Part shown: in pieces, positions 13,146 to 25,427 of the stretch
Position numbering within the stretch: position 1 is the first letter of the stretch
Layout: each line of letters begins with the position of its first letter
From: Aptenodytes patagonicus
Lineage: Eukaryota > Chordata > Aves > Sphenisciformes > Spheniscidae
DNA length: 64,000 nt
Reading direction: 5' to 3'
Assembly (NCBI RefSeq): GCF_965638725.1
Contig: NC_134960.1
Coordinates: 5,520,501-5,584,500, forward strand
Notes under the pieces: generated by a model
What the model saw: only the letters and a program-made list of their open reading frames with translations
What the model was told of the DNA's origin: nothing
Databases searched by the model: none
Position numbers and translations under genes: made by a program

Positions 13146-13191
13146 TCCTCAGGACTCCACCACCTTTCCTCAGGACTCCACCACCTTTCCT
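13146..13191 (+). repeat. 21-bp tandem duplication
   Basis: Two exact adjacent copies of a 21-bp unit beginning TCCTCAGGACTCCACCACCT, followed by the first few bases of a third. It is intronic, with no coding context. Confidence 0.9.
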
Positions 13192-16100
13192 TAAAACAAA
13201 GGAACTAAACAACAAGAAGTAAAAACAAAATAAACAAAAAAGGCTACAAACTTAAACTATGCCATAGGAATGAAAACATTAATTCCGCGTGTAGAATTTC
13301 TGCCACAAGTCTCAACTATTTAAGCAATTCTTTTATTTGCTTGTTCTATCTAGCAAGAAATTCATATCGCCTGGGAATCCAAAAGCGAAGCTAACGGTGA
13401 CTGCTGTTCTGCTCTATTTTTAATATATTGTTTTGTGGGATTAGCAGACATCATCAGTGATTTTTTTGTAACATATGAAAAGTAAAAACTAAATATAAGA
13501 TTTTTAGATAGGAAAAAAAAAGTGTTAAAAGGCAACAAAATTGCTTATCCCTACTGCTCAGGAAACACACCTCAAGTTTAGACTTTGGCTTTTTAGTCCG
13601 CAGTGCTGTTATCTTGTGAGCCACCCACATGCCTGCACACGGGGTCCTAACAGAACACGTACACATCCTCCAGTACACAGAGGATCAATGCTCATCTTCT
13701 GCAATACAAGGAGGTTTATTTACAAATAAAATTCCACAAAAACATTAAGGTGTCTCAAAAAATTAGGTTTTAATTTCGTACTCTATATTTGATAAATAAA
13801 AAGAATGTATTATGTTACTTATGTGACTTATAACTAGACAAAATCTGTGATGTCCCTCTAGATGCATATAGTAAACATACTTTTAAATCCAAATAAAGAA
13901 TTAATTTTTTTAGCTAAGTTTGAAATGTTCAAAGTTGTAACTGATTTTAAGAATTTCAAAATGATGGCCTAGACTTATGACACAGATTCCAACTTGGAAT
14001 CACAGAAACTTTCCTATGTAATGACATCATCCAGAGCCAGCTGCCAGGTGTGAGCATGAGCAAGGCTTGCCTAGGAAACACCTGTGTACCAGCTCGCTGT
14101 AGAACATACAGCCCCATTTGACAACCGCTGTACTACGCACCGTTTAATTTATGTTTTTTTAAAAAATGGCAACCAGGACTCTTCTCTTTGCTCTTAAGTT
14201 TTATCACGATAAAAGGAAACTTTTTTTTTTTAATGTAATATCATGATCATAACAACCGACACTAATTGATGATTTTTATGCCATTTGTATACTCAAATTA
14301 CTGCTAGCATTCCCAATGGATGAAATGCTTTTGGGCAAAAGAACCTTTGTTCATCTGATTTTCAGCTTTCATTCAGCTAACAAGTAAAAATAGAGTATTT
14401 TGCTCATTTGAATTAATCCAGTCAAAATTGAAAAGATGGCCAGGTTGGGGCAGGGGGGACAGCTTTGAGGAAAATAAAAAACCCAAAAACTGAAAAAAAC
14501 CCAAACAAACCCCCACCACAAGCTTTAAGCAAACAAACAGAACACTACCACAAACTCAGGACACAGAAAAGGAAAAGCGATACTCATCTCAAGAGCATAG
14601 TTAAAAGCATGAAGAGCTGTGCAAGTGCTTGAATATGAAGAGATACAGAATATCCTCCATGTAAAAAGAATAATCAATTTTAAAGCTACATTTAAGTACT
14701 CATTAATATATTTGAGTAGTCAAAACAAAAATTATTTAAAGAAAGAAGTTTTAAAACCAGCAAGATTAGCTTAATATAGATTCTTAAAGCAAGGTTTCCT
14801 CTCTTTGACTGTCAGTGAAATCAGCTATTGAAAGGCATTTTAGTCAAAAGTGTGGATTGGCAAATCAGACAATTGAGCTCAGTTATTATTTTAAATTTAA
14901 CAAGCTGGTCTTCTTAAGAATACATTCCCCATCCCCATAAAGGCATAGTGTTTTAAAATAAGTATAACTACAGAATTTAACTTGCAGTGTTGATGGAAAC
15001 CATGTTAGAATAAACGTCTTTTCAAGCAGATGCAACTTTCCTGCTCCCCTCATTTCTCAGTACAGTTATTAACTCTTCACTGACATGTTTGCTTTCTCAT
15101 TAAATAGGAATCAAAAGGAAACAGACTTGTTGCAGTTTGGCACATGATCACAAAAGGAGTCAGAAGAAGCACACACCACCAGCTCTTTAATTAATAAGCT
15201 CACTACTTGCACGTATGTGCCTTCACATGTGTACTCACACACACAACCTCAACTAAATTAACCGAAATTCTCCATCATCTGCCACTAGCACTTCTGAGAT
15301 AGCCTCAGAAAATACTCGACTGACAAAATACTGGTTATACCAACAAAGCAAATAAAAGCACAAAAAATACCACATCAGATTCAGTAGAATGCAATTGTAA
15401 TGCAATTTTTGTCTCCTGGAAATGCAGTAGCAAGCCTTCTAATTTACAAACTAGAACAATTCAAATTAAGCCTTTACGTCCTTACCATGGAAGAAAGCAA
15501 CAAAACAACTCATGAAAGCTCCTCTGAAAAAGATATTACTAAAATTGGTAGAATTTTGGATTCTATTTTTAAAGCTTACAAGCCAAGAAACCATACTATT
15601 GATCAGTATTTGTTTTCCAGTCATTAAAGCTTAGTCTACAATTTCAGGTGACAGAACTTGATGACACTTTCTCTGAAAAAGCCCATCAAATACAGATCTT
15701 CACGAGGCATATCCAATGTCCAGAAAAATGGACAGGCTTCAGTTAGACTAAATGCAAAATTTAGGGGAAAAAACCTACAAAACTTCAAATTTTAAGAAGC
15801 AAATTAAGTGTTTAGCAACTGTATTGCAATAACATTAGTAAAGCCTCAAATACAGTGACTGATTTAAGCAACATTCCAAAAAATTTTGCATTTTAAAAGA
15901 GCACGCTGAGAGATCACCAAAATCTCTTAGCTGATTTTCAAGTGTTTTGATATGCAAAGATAACATTTTATATTCACTTACTAGATAAAATCCAAAGGCT
16001 TTTTAACAGCATTACAGCAACTCATAATCCTTCTACAACTGTACTGTAGCAAGAGGAATTAAATAAAACCATCAGCGATACCAGAAAAAAAGTAGATGTT

Positions 16101-16822
16101 TGCTCACTGCTTCACACCCACCACTGAACACTGCCAGATTTGCTCTCAGCTGCTGCTGCCAATGCACATGTGCAGAATTATAAAGAAACTTCCTGCTCGC
16201 ACAGATCCCATCACATTCTTAACAACAGTAGTTAATAAATAAAAAGGCTTTTGTATCTTGTATAACAGCTAATTATATTCATCCTACTTGCCTCCCCCCA
16301 AAGTAAAGCTGTACTCCACCAACCACACACGTATAACTGCCACCACAGCAGATAATACAGAACTTAAGTGCAATGGCATTATAGAAGTACAGTAAAGTAA
16401 CAGACAGGAAGAAACTATCAGTAAAATTATGCAACTTGAGAGGTTCATGTTATAAAACCAAAGCAGTTTAACAATTGTCACTGCTGTTAAGACAGACTTT
16501 GGAACAGAAGTCAAGCTACCTCAGAGACACCAAAAAAGCAAACTATAAATATATAATGCACTTAATTTATTATACATAAGTTATCCTATTACATACATTT
16601 ATCATCAGCTTGTTTCTCCCCTCCCAAACAGGTAGGCAGAAATACACATTGGAACTCAAAACATTACAAAATGTAATACACAGCCCATTCGCTATAGAAA
16701 CACTGCCTCTGTCATAACCACAACCACGTGCCACCAAAATAAAGGACAGTCTTAGCATCCCCACTGAAGGAGTAAGGCATTTCAATGAAGAGTTCAATTC
16801 TGGAGCAACGGCTCTTTGAATT

Positions 16823-16850
16823 GAGGGAGGGGGGGCGGGGGGAAGGAGAG
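16823..16850 (+). other. G-rich tract, potential G-quadruplex
   Basis: Runs of 3, 7, 6 and 2 G residues (GGGAGGGGGGGCGGGGGG) lie within an AT-rich intron. Long G-runs with single-base spacers can support a G-quadruplex. The G-rich strand is the template strand for FAM13B. Confidence 0.5.
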
Positions 16851-19800
16851 GACTGCTAATGAGGTCTCCTCCACAATCAATTCTTGTCACAACTTGATCA
16901 TGACCAAATCTGAAGATACCACCAGAAATCACAAGGTTAGAAATTACATTGCAGACTAAAATTAAGTAACCTGATTACATTAAAAGAGTGACAAGACAAC
17001 AAAAGATTTAATGAAATGTGAAGTTCAGCAAAAAGGGGAAAAAACCTTTCAAATACACACGCTTAAAAAAAGAGTATAAAGGAAGAAAGAACCACATTCA
17101 TAAGATTCCAGCTCTCATCGTTTCAATTTTGTCCAAGTATTATTATCCTCCACAGCTGAGCACAAATTTTAATCCTGAACACACTGCAGGGAACACTGAA
17201 CAGAAGAGACGTATGAAGAGAGCAGCTAGGGAGACTGGAACCTGGACAATCGGTTCAGGGTTCCCACCAGATACTCTGTTCTGATCGAGCAGCTGCCCCA
17301 CCCAAATGTCCTTACAAATGTCCAGACAGTGAAGAAAATAAACAATTTAAACCTCTCAGTATAAAACAGCCTCTGCAACCACAGTCTTTGTTACAAGCTG
17401 TTTGAACGCAAACATAATGCAGTATCTATTTTAAGCTCAAGTTTGTCGTATTTTTCTTCTTTTAAGACAAATACACAGGATATGGTTTCTCACCTGTGAA
17501 TGTGTGAAACTTTAAGAGCAGAATTGTTACTATCACAACAGAACTATTCATTTCACTATAATCAGAACATGGTCCTAGATCCAGCTGCAAAACATTACCC
17601 ATTTCTTGTACTGAATGACTCCACCCATATGTTGCAAACATAACAGGTTTTCAGCACCGCAATCACCTTCTAAACTATGTTTTTTAAGACTTCAAAACAA
17701 ATCAGCTCTACAAAAAAAAAAAAAGCCCAGTAGTAGATGCAGTAACAAATACATTATCTTTTAGGCTGTAAGAATACACAGAATTCATCTGAATTGACTG
17801 AACTTTCACAAATCCCAACAGTTGGCTATGAAGCCAGTACAAAACTACAAAGCCAAATCTGAATTTACTAGAGCGCTGAGACAGCTAGTCATTATTCCCA
17901 AACAAAGTTTTTGCAGGTAAAATTTGTAACTTACAGAAAATAATAGTCAGCAAGAGACTCAAAAATGAATTGTCCAATTTCATTAACTTTCCAGGGAGCA
18001 ATGCAAAATTCTTGTATTCTCTGCCTGAATACAATTTTGACATGAGACATACAGCCTCTCTGCTGGATGACTGACATATCAGTCACTTTAAAAATTGCAT
18101 GACAAGTAACAAATCTCCCTCTTTCAGAGCCCTTCATAGAGTATTTAAGATTCCTTCAATTCCCTATCTCCTCCTCAGATGTTTTGGATAAAGTGTTATT
18201 TTTTTGGTTCCTAAGTAACAGTCCTCCCATCTGAAATGACTAATAAATATATCACTGGGTCTGCGATACAAGAAAAAAAAAGTTAAAAGGTTTACCATCT
18301 TTCATCCTCACAGATCCAAATACTGAACTGCCCTGCAAGATGTCAATTCACATTCATCCCAATGGCTACGAGATTTTTGTTTTGTGTGCTAACACGGCAG
18401 CAAAAAATAATCTGGTGTTACGCACAGAATTTAAGGACAACTTGAAGGCATTCTCTTACCAACATCACTTCCTCTTCCTTAGAGCTGCAGCTTCTTTTGG
18501 GGGGAGGGAACCAAAACAACAACAAAAAAAATCCAAACTAAAAAAATCACCTCAGACTCAGCAGGTTTTACTCGCTTTCTAACAAGCCCTAGAAAAGGGC
18601 ATCACTGCTGAGCTATAAACATTTGACCAGAGATCAAAAGGTTGAGTATTTGAAAAGGAAAAGAACACCACAAAAAGCCTTCACACACAGATAGCAGGGG
18701 GTTTCACAAAATTTAACCAATATCTGTTCCAAACGCATGGAATATTTCTTCAGCCTCACCTGCTTTTGCAAACATGCTGTTATGTACATTAGAAAAAAAA
18801 ACTTCACTGCTTGCACAGGTCTCATATTATGAGCCACACATGACAAATGTTAAATTAAGTCTTTTAATGAGCTGTTAGAAAGTCCTCCAATGTTACAAGC
18901 AGCGCATACAGCAAGAGCCCAAACTGACTAAGACTGAGCAGATAAAAACTATCATTTGCCAAACTCAGATGTTTTGACATGTTGTCCATGTCAAAATTTG
19001 CAAGCATTAGAAATTACCAGGAGCTCCTCCTAGTCAACTTCTTTAAATATAACCATGAAACACTCTACTTGATTGATTTTTCTAAAATAATACTGTAAAT
19101 TTCCAGTTTGATGCTTTCAAAACATTGAGATATTTGATTCATTATTGTAAGGTTGTCAAGACAAGGAAAGGATCCCTATGGTGCCAGACAATATACAAAA
19201 TGCAGACAAAGCAGATAAAAATAAAGATTCTAAATACCTGCAAATCTATGCAACAAAGAGCACATAAAGCAATTTACTAGTAATGAGCAGTAAAAAAAAA
19301 AAAAAACAAGATAGAAAACAAACAGACTAACAAGACAGCTGAATTTGTTATAATATAGGCCAATAAACTAGCTTTCTCTTTTTTTTTTTTTTTTACACTG
19401 GCAGATTGAACTGCACAGAAGACAGAAAAACTTCAAACCTAAACGCTAATCCAGTTCAACAATTTATTCCAAAGTCACATACTAACTATTCCATCCCTGA
19501 GGACACTCAGGAAACACATGCCTGAAAAAAATAAACAACTGTGTAGGTTTTGATATATTCAGTTTCTTTTTTTTTAAACAGGCAAGAGTGATTAGCTGGT
19601 ATTTACTTTCTTCATTCGTTACCTTTTTTCCGCCCTTGAGCCTGACAGCAGTAACAAATTTTGTAAAAATTTAAAAACGCAGCCAGACCAAGGAACTCGA
19701 GCGTGAGAGTTGTGTATTAAAAGTTCAAATTGCAGTGTTTGATTGCAGTTTTGTTGTTGTTGTTGGGGTTTGTTCCCCCCCCCCAAACCTGGAAGAAGTA

Positions 19801-20279
19801 CCCTAACACTGGAGCATCTCATGTTAAAGCAACTTTTTGGTAGCGAGAAGTATTTACACTCAAACGTTTAAATCCCTAAGGGGCTTCCAAGAACAATGGG
19901 GACCCACACTGACAGATTCCTCAGAAGAGACATTTGGTCACAGGCTGGAACCTTAAGTCCATAAGCTAGCGTTCCTACTGCCAGCATTGCCTTCGTATCC
20001 ACAGATTTAGTGGCCACCCTTCTTTAACTTCTAGAACCAACTTTGCCGGCAGGGAGCTGCTAGGCTAATACCGTCAGCGTGCCAAGTCCCATCGCAGGGG
20101 GGGATAAGGCCGATCCACCGTGGGAGGAGGGAACAGGCTGGGCAGACAACTCCGCTGGAAGAGCCAAGAAATCCCTGCTGGCTGTCAGGGCTGCCTCGAC
20201 GGTCCTACCGACACAAGTGCAACCTGGGAAATGGACGCACCACTTGACAGCTCCCTTCGAGAGGCTCTAGCAACTTCTG

Positions 20280-21150
20280 CACCACACAGCCCTACAACGC
20301 GCCCGGCTCTGCCACCTCCGCTGCCCAGACGAGGAAGTTCCCGCGCCCCTTATCAGCGCTGGTCCCAGAAGGTTCCTGAAGCCTGAGGTGACGCCCTCCC
20401 TGCCCCACAAGCCGCCTCCAAAGGGGGGAGCCCGGGCCGGGCCGGGCCGCAGCCCGCCGTCCCCGCGGCAGAGGGGCGACCCCCGCTCGCCCCCCCCCCC
20501 CGGCCCGCGCAGCCCCGCACGCCGCGCATGCGCCCCGCAGACCCTCACCGTTGCCGGGTGACTCGCCCTCCCCGCCGTCCTCAGCACCAGCAGCAGGTTC
20601 CTCCGCCTCTTCCTACCCCGGGGGCCGGCGCGGGCCTCTCCTCGCCGCTCCGCTCTCCTCGCAGGCCTCCTCCCTCGGCCGCCGCCGCCCCCGCCGTCTG
20701 CCGCGGCCGCCGCGCTGCCGACCCGGGCGCCGTCCGTCCCCAGAGCCGCTCCGTCGCTCGAGCGCGCCTCCGCGAGCGGGGGGTCCCCAACGGTAGCGGC
20801 GGCAACTGGCGGAAGTGACGCGCTGACTGACAGGTGCAGCGCGCCCCCTCCCTCGGGGTCACGTGCTGCGGGGCGGGGAGGGGTCGCTGGTGGCGCCGCG
20901 GCGGGGCGGGGCGGCGCTGAGGGGAGCCGGCTGCCGCCGTTGGCGACGGCGCCCCTCGGGCTCGGCGGCGAGGCACCGCTGCGGCTGGCCCGCAGGCCCC
21001 GGGCGGGAAGAGCCGCCCGAGGCAGGGGGCTGGCGGCCGGGGACAGTTTGGCGGGCTGGCGCGGCCTGCCTCGGGCCGGTGGGGCCGCCGTCGCCGCCGT
21101 CCATTATGGCCCCGGGCTGCAGGGAGCCTCAACCGCTGCCGCGCCGCACG
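20280..21150. promoter_or_regulatory. FAM13B: CpG island, probable FAM13B promoter
   Basis: A sharply bounded, very GC- and CpG-rich block in otherwise AT-rich DNA, 12 kb upstream of the FAM13B start-codon exon. Typical housekeeping-promoter motifs are visible: a CACGTG E-box at 20,860-20,865 and an ETS/CRE-like CGGAAGTGACG at 20,810-20,820 (read on the minus strand as CGTCACTTCCG). No TATA box is obvious. Transcription to the left (FAM13B) is supported by a minus-strand splice donor at 20,548. The island could fire in both directions, but no rightward gene was found. Open frames inside it on both strands are a by-product of GC richness. Confidence 0.75.
20549..20815 (-). other. FAM13B: Probable non-coding first exon of FAM13B
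   Basis: On the minus strand the CpG island contains a consensus donor, AACG followed by GTGAGGGT, with the exon ending at 20,549. The 5' edge is set only roughly, downstream of the ETS-like motif at 20,810-20,820. The sequence lacks the FAM13B start codon, so it would be 5' UTR spliced to the exon starting near 8481. Boundaries need transcript evidence. Confidence 0.5.
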
Positions 21151-24100
21151 CGGGAGCAAGGAGCAGTGATCCAGGGATTAACTTTTTTCTCTTGTCCTCA
21201 ACCTTCCAGTGACTCAGCCATCCGCTTGCCTCGGCGCGTACGGGCTCAGGGGTGCCAAGAGCGTGACCGTGGCCGTTAGTGTCACCGTGCAGGCTCCCGC
21301 TCCTCTACGGTTCTGCATTTCTCGTAACCATATTAAAATATTTCCTGTAAATTTTCTGAATTAAAGCGTCAAGAGCGATCACCCCCAAACATTTCCCAAG
21401 TGCAAATGCGCCAGAAGTAACGAAGTGCCCTTTGACAAAGAGCTAATGCATTTTGAAATACAAAATTTAGCACCCTTAAACTAAGTTAGCATAAGTTAGT
21501 GAGGAGATGCGAGCTTACACCAGAACTGTTAAAAGCCGTGCCTGACAGTCTGTGGTTCCCACATGCCACGTTGAAACTACAACAGCTTTTTCTGTCATGC
21601 AGTGCCAGCAGCCATTGGTGGTGGGTTTAATAAAGCGTTTAAGGAAATTTGGATTCAGTTAGTAAAAATCCTCCCGGGAAAAGCTTTTCTTCCCGTGAAA
21701 AACTGACAAAGAATATATGAAAGGAAAAAACCGGTAGAAGTAGGATGGGATTAATTGAAACTTCCGTATTGCCAATAGCTGGGAGGGTTTTGTTTCAGGT
21801 TTTCCAACATGGAGTCTACATTTTATATGGAGATACATTTATAAGACTCATTAAGAGGTTTTACATTTAGAATCCGAAGAAGAAGGGAGAGTCACAAGCC
21901 CACAGTAAATTAGCCTGGTTTCAATCAGATCTAAAACTATATTTTCCTGCTAGAAGATTTGGTATCATTAGGAGATAGATACAAAAACAACAAAATGTTT
22001 AGGGTCAGGGGAAGCGACCTCTCGGGAGATCTGCATTTGCTGTCGGTGTGCTTCCACAGCAGATTTCTCCACTTGAACAGCTAATAAAAGTTCCTCGCAT
22101 CAGGATGAGGTTTCCGAATTTGTATTTTGTATACATAGCTGTGTTCTTTCTGATTCATTTAGCCTCATCAACAAAATAAAGATACTGAATCAGAACAAGC
22201 TGGCAATTTTGTTGATGAAACATGGGAGAGAGCGGACTCCAGCTGGCTCTTCAGCAGATACGTTGGCCAGTTGACAGGAATAAAACTGCAAGAAACCTGA
22301 CGCAGAAAACACACGCGGCGAGAGGAGACAGACAGCAGAGGCAGGCAGGTAGGCAGGCGCTGCACAGCACCTGTTCACTGGTTTTGAGTCCAAGACGGTG
22401 TCTTCCCTCCTCTGAACTGGCTCCGAGTACGCCATTTTGTGCCAGCTTATCCGACCTCCTTTCAAATGCTTCCAACGTTCCTTGCAGGGGGCAGACATAT
22501 GCAGTCCCAGGCTGCCATTTGAGTCTCTTCCGCTCACTTTGTGTTCTCGCTGCCTGTTTCTGAAAGGTTGAGGAGAACCTGGGAGTTCTGGTGCTTTAGC
22601 CACTTCTTCTAAGATAGTTAACATAGAGGGAAGGGAGGCAACAACTTAATGAGCAGCTGTGTGGTTACACCCCCGAAATACAGCTATTGAAGGTGTCTGT
22701 CTCTCGGATCACTGCTAAAAATCACAATGGAGCAATGTGGTAGCTGTCCCCATGCATTTTCCACTATCTCAGGGCACAGCTCAAATTTTATGGTAGCATT
22801 TTGTAGTTCTCCCACTTAGGTGGTATGCAGACTGCCGCACAGCTCAGACACCCAGCCCAGTTTCAGCAGTCTAGACAAGACAGTGTAGAGCTCGCACAGG
22901 CTCATTTACACCCTCCGAGCCCGCATGCACACACAGAGCAGCCCCAGCATGAGCAGGGGTTGTGCAGGTGCATGGCTGCAGTCCCACCACGTGACATAGG
23001 ACTGTCACCCACATGTCAGGACATATGACAATGGACTGCCTTGCAAGGAGTCAGTGACAAGGCCGCAGCGTGGGGCTGCTCACGAGAAGAAGGACCCATT
23101 CCCCAGCTGCCGCACAGTGCCAGGAGCTTGGCAGATGCGTCTGGCCAGCATCTGGCTCCTAGGACCGAAGAGCCAGAGTGCCATGGCATCCCTGTCTCAT
23201 CAGTAAATCCATGTCCAGGGCCACACCGTGACGGGTGAGCCATTTCTGTAGCTCAGTGTATTGTCTTACAAGTCCAGCCACGTTGCTCAGCCTGAAAGTT
23301 TTGCAGAGATTCAGCTGCTAGGTGCTTACAAAGTAACTCAGTAGATCTGAAATGATTACTAGCATAATTCCCTTGTTTTCAGGAAGAGCTGTTCATGAGC
23401 ATAAGTCATTATCACCAGTATATGTCCTTCATGGGTCCCCGATGTCAGTCCTGACCTAGTATGACTTTAGAATAAATATTCTCTGAACACTTTAGTTTCC
23501 AATTAAGTCTAGTTCCAGCAACAGCCCTGCATTACTCCTCATCAGAAATTGAAGCAAATGAAAGAAAAATAGCCCTATCCCAACTGTGCCCACTGTTGTA
23601 CAAGGCTTAGTACAAACTGAGCTAGAATACTCCATACTTAAATCAATTTTGCAATGTCATCCAATCCTTTGAAGGTTGATAGCCTGCCATGCAATTCTTT
23701 ACCTTCATACTGGGTCATTATCTTACTGGAAGGAAATGGAAATCTGATGCATAGCAAAGCAAGATGCTGTCTGCTGTAATACCTGTATATTGTATGCCAA
23801 CAGTTTTTACTTGGGGGGAAAACTATCCGTGTGTCAGCAAAGTATTTGCTTTTGCTTTTAATTGTCCACCTACAAATAAATTATTTAATATACTCCCCTG
23901 GACTTGGAAGTGCTCAATTTTTGTCTTAAATGGATCCTATTGATATCTTGCACAAATATTGACAAACGTGAGTCCTTTCAACACCAAAGAAGAATTAGCA
24001 AACAGTAACACTTTCCAGCTGGTTGCTCTGCAAAACACTTTCCTTTCCTGCATATTTCATCCAGAAACAGAGACACGTCCCCAAACTGAGCCTTTACTTT

Positions 24101-25378
24101 GTTCTTCTTTTCCAGCATTATAAAATTTTCTAACAAACATTTTGTTTCAGGATGCCCAGCACAAGACACTTGGCCATGTTGGACATCCATAACTCTCCAT
24201 GGAGGCTCTCGAATCAGCAGGTACCCAGTTCTTCTGACTCGCAGTGTCCAAAAGGGCACCTAAGAATCGAAGTCCATTTTTAAAGCTTTGCCCTGTATTA
24301 ACAAATGAAGCTTCACAATGCTCAAGCAAACAGGTGAAAGAATCTATTTTATGGAAACAGAAACTCCAGCACAGAGAAAACCATTCATCTTTTCAAAGAC
24401 TGTCTGCTATTACTAGACACATATGTAAGGATTTTTCTAAAGTGAATTCAATATCAAAGGCACATGTTCTACGTAAATGTCAGACATTTTTACTTGTTTT
24501 TCTACTGGAGTTCTGTGATTAAAATAAACATTTACAGCATAAGATTTTTTCCTGCCTTTGAATACTTTTTGGATCTGAATCTTGGTTTTGGAAGATCTGT
24601 CTTTACAGTAGAGATCTAGGAATATGGGGCAAATGTGGCTTTTAAGGCTTGTTCACATTTTAATTGCATGGTTGCAGACTTAACAGGAGATAATTCTTCC
24701 CTTCTTGAAATTCAAGACATTGAAAGGTTAATTCAGTCTTCTCAGTTCCATTTCCTTCCTTCTGTTCCCCTTCCCACACTCCCCCCCCCATCTGTAGACA
24801 GCTGAGTTATTTGAATTTTATGCAAGCTAGTATTCATCCAAAGGGAAAAATCAGTCAATATGTGTATCAGACAAGCAAAAATTACAATATAGCACACTTT
24901 CATTTTCACTTCTTCCTATTTGCTTTTCTCTGCATTCACCAGTTTGGGCTGCGGACAGTCATGAACTCATGCCCTAAAGCTAGTTTCCACTGAAAAGTTA
25001 ACTTGAATTAAAGGTTGAATGTCCCATCCCTTTTCAATTCCTGTTCTTTGCACTCACAAGGATCTATATTTGAACTGCCGTGGTGCTTTCACCTTGAGTT
25101 GGGGAAAGGCTACAGTTCAAGTTAGCACAATTTGTCTGCTGCCAACACAATCACTCTCTGCTGCTCCCATGTTATTTCATGGTGTGGTCACTCACACTCA
25201 AAGTATACTAACTCCAGAGGAGTCCGCTTGAGCATACAGAGCTCAAGTTAACCCTGTTAGGAAGACATAGCCTTAATAAGACTGCAGCTGATTTCTGCAC
25301 TTTATATATAGTTGCAAGAAAAAAGCCATAGAAGTAGTCGCTGAAAATGTTCTAGTTCAGTCAGGTTCTGAAAAGATA

Positions 25379-25427
25379 GATGTTCACCTCAGATGCCAAA
25401 TATCTATCTGGATGTTCACCTCAGATG
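25379..25427 (+). repeat. 17-bp direct repeat
   Basis: GATGTTCACCTCAGATG occurs at 25,379-25,395 and again at 25,411-25,427, separated by 15 bp. Probably a local duplication. Confidence 0.85.

Larger units (their letters stand above)
8482..20548 (-). other. FAM13B: FAM13B first intron (12 kb) between CpG-island exon and start-codon exon
   Basis: Inferred intron joining the CpG-island donor at 20,548 to the acceptor before the start-codon exon. It is AT-rich with many homopolymer runs (T-tract around 12,869-12,890, A/T runs near 19,290 and 19,380), a CAAA repeat at 11,512-11,531, a 21-bp tandem duplication at 13,146-13,191, a G-rich tract at 16,823-16,845 and a possible old retroposon fragment near 10,980-11,090. 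No coding sequence is supported, though an open 90-codon frame at 8909-9181 is noted as a finding. Confidence 0.6.

Noticed and set aside
15400-15627. 75-codon plus-strand frame in FAM13B intron 1
   Set aside because: No homology recognised, antisense to the gene, AT-rich chance composition.
20581-21279. Long open frames on both strands in the CpG island (up to 192 codons)
   Set aside because: Composition is dominated by Arg, Pro, Ala and Gly from GC richness, there is overlap on both strands and in several frames, and no family resemblance.
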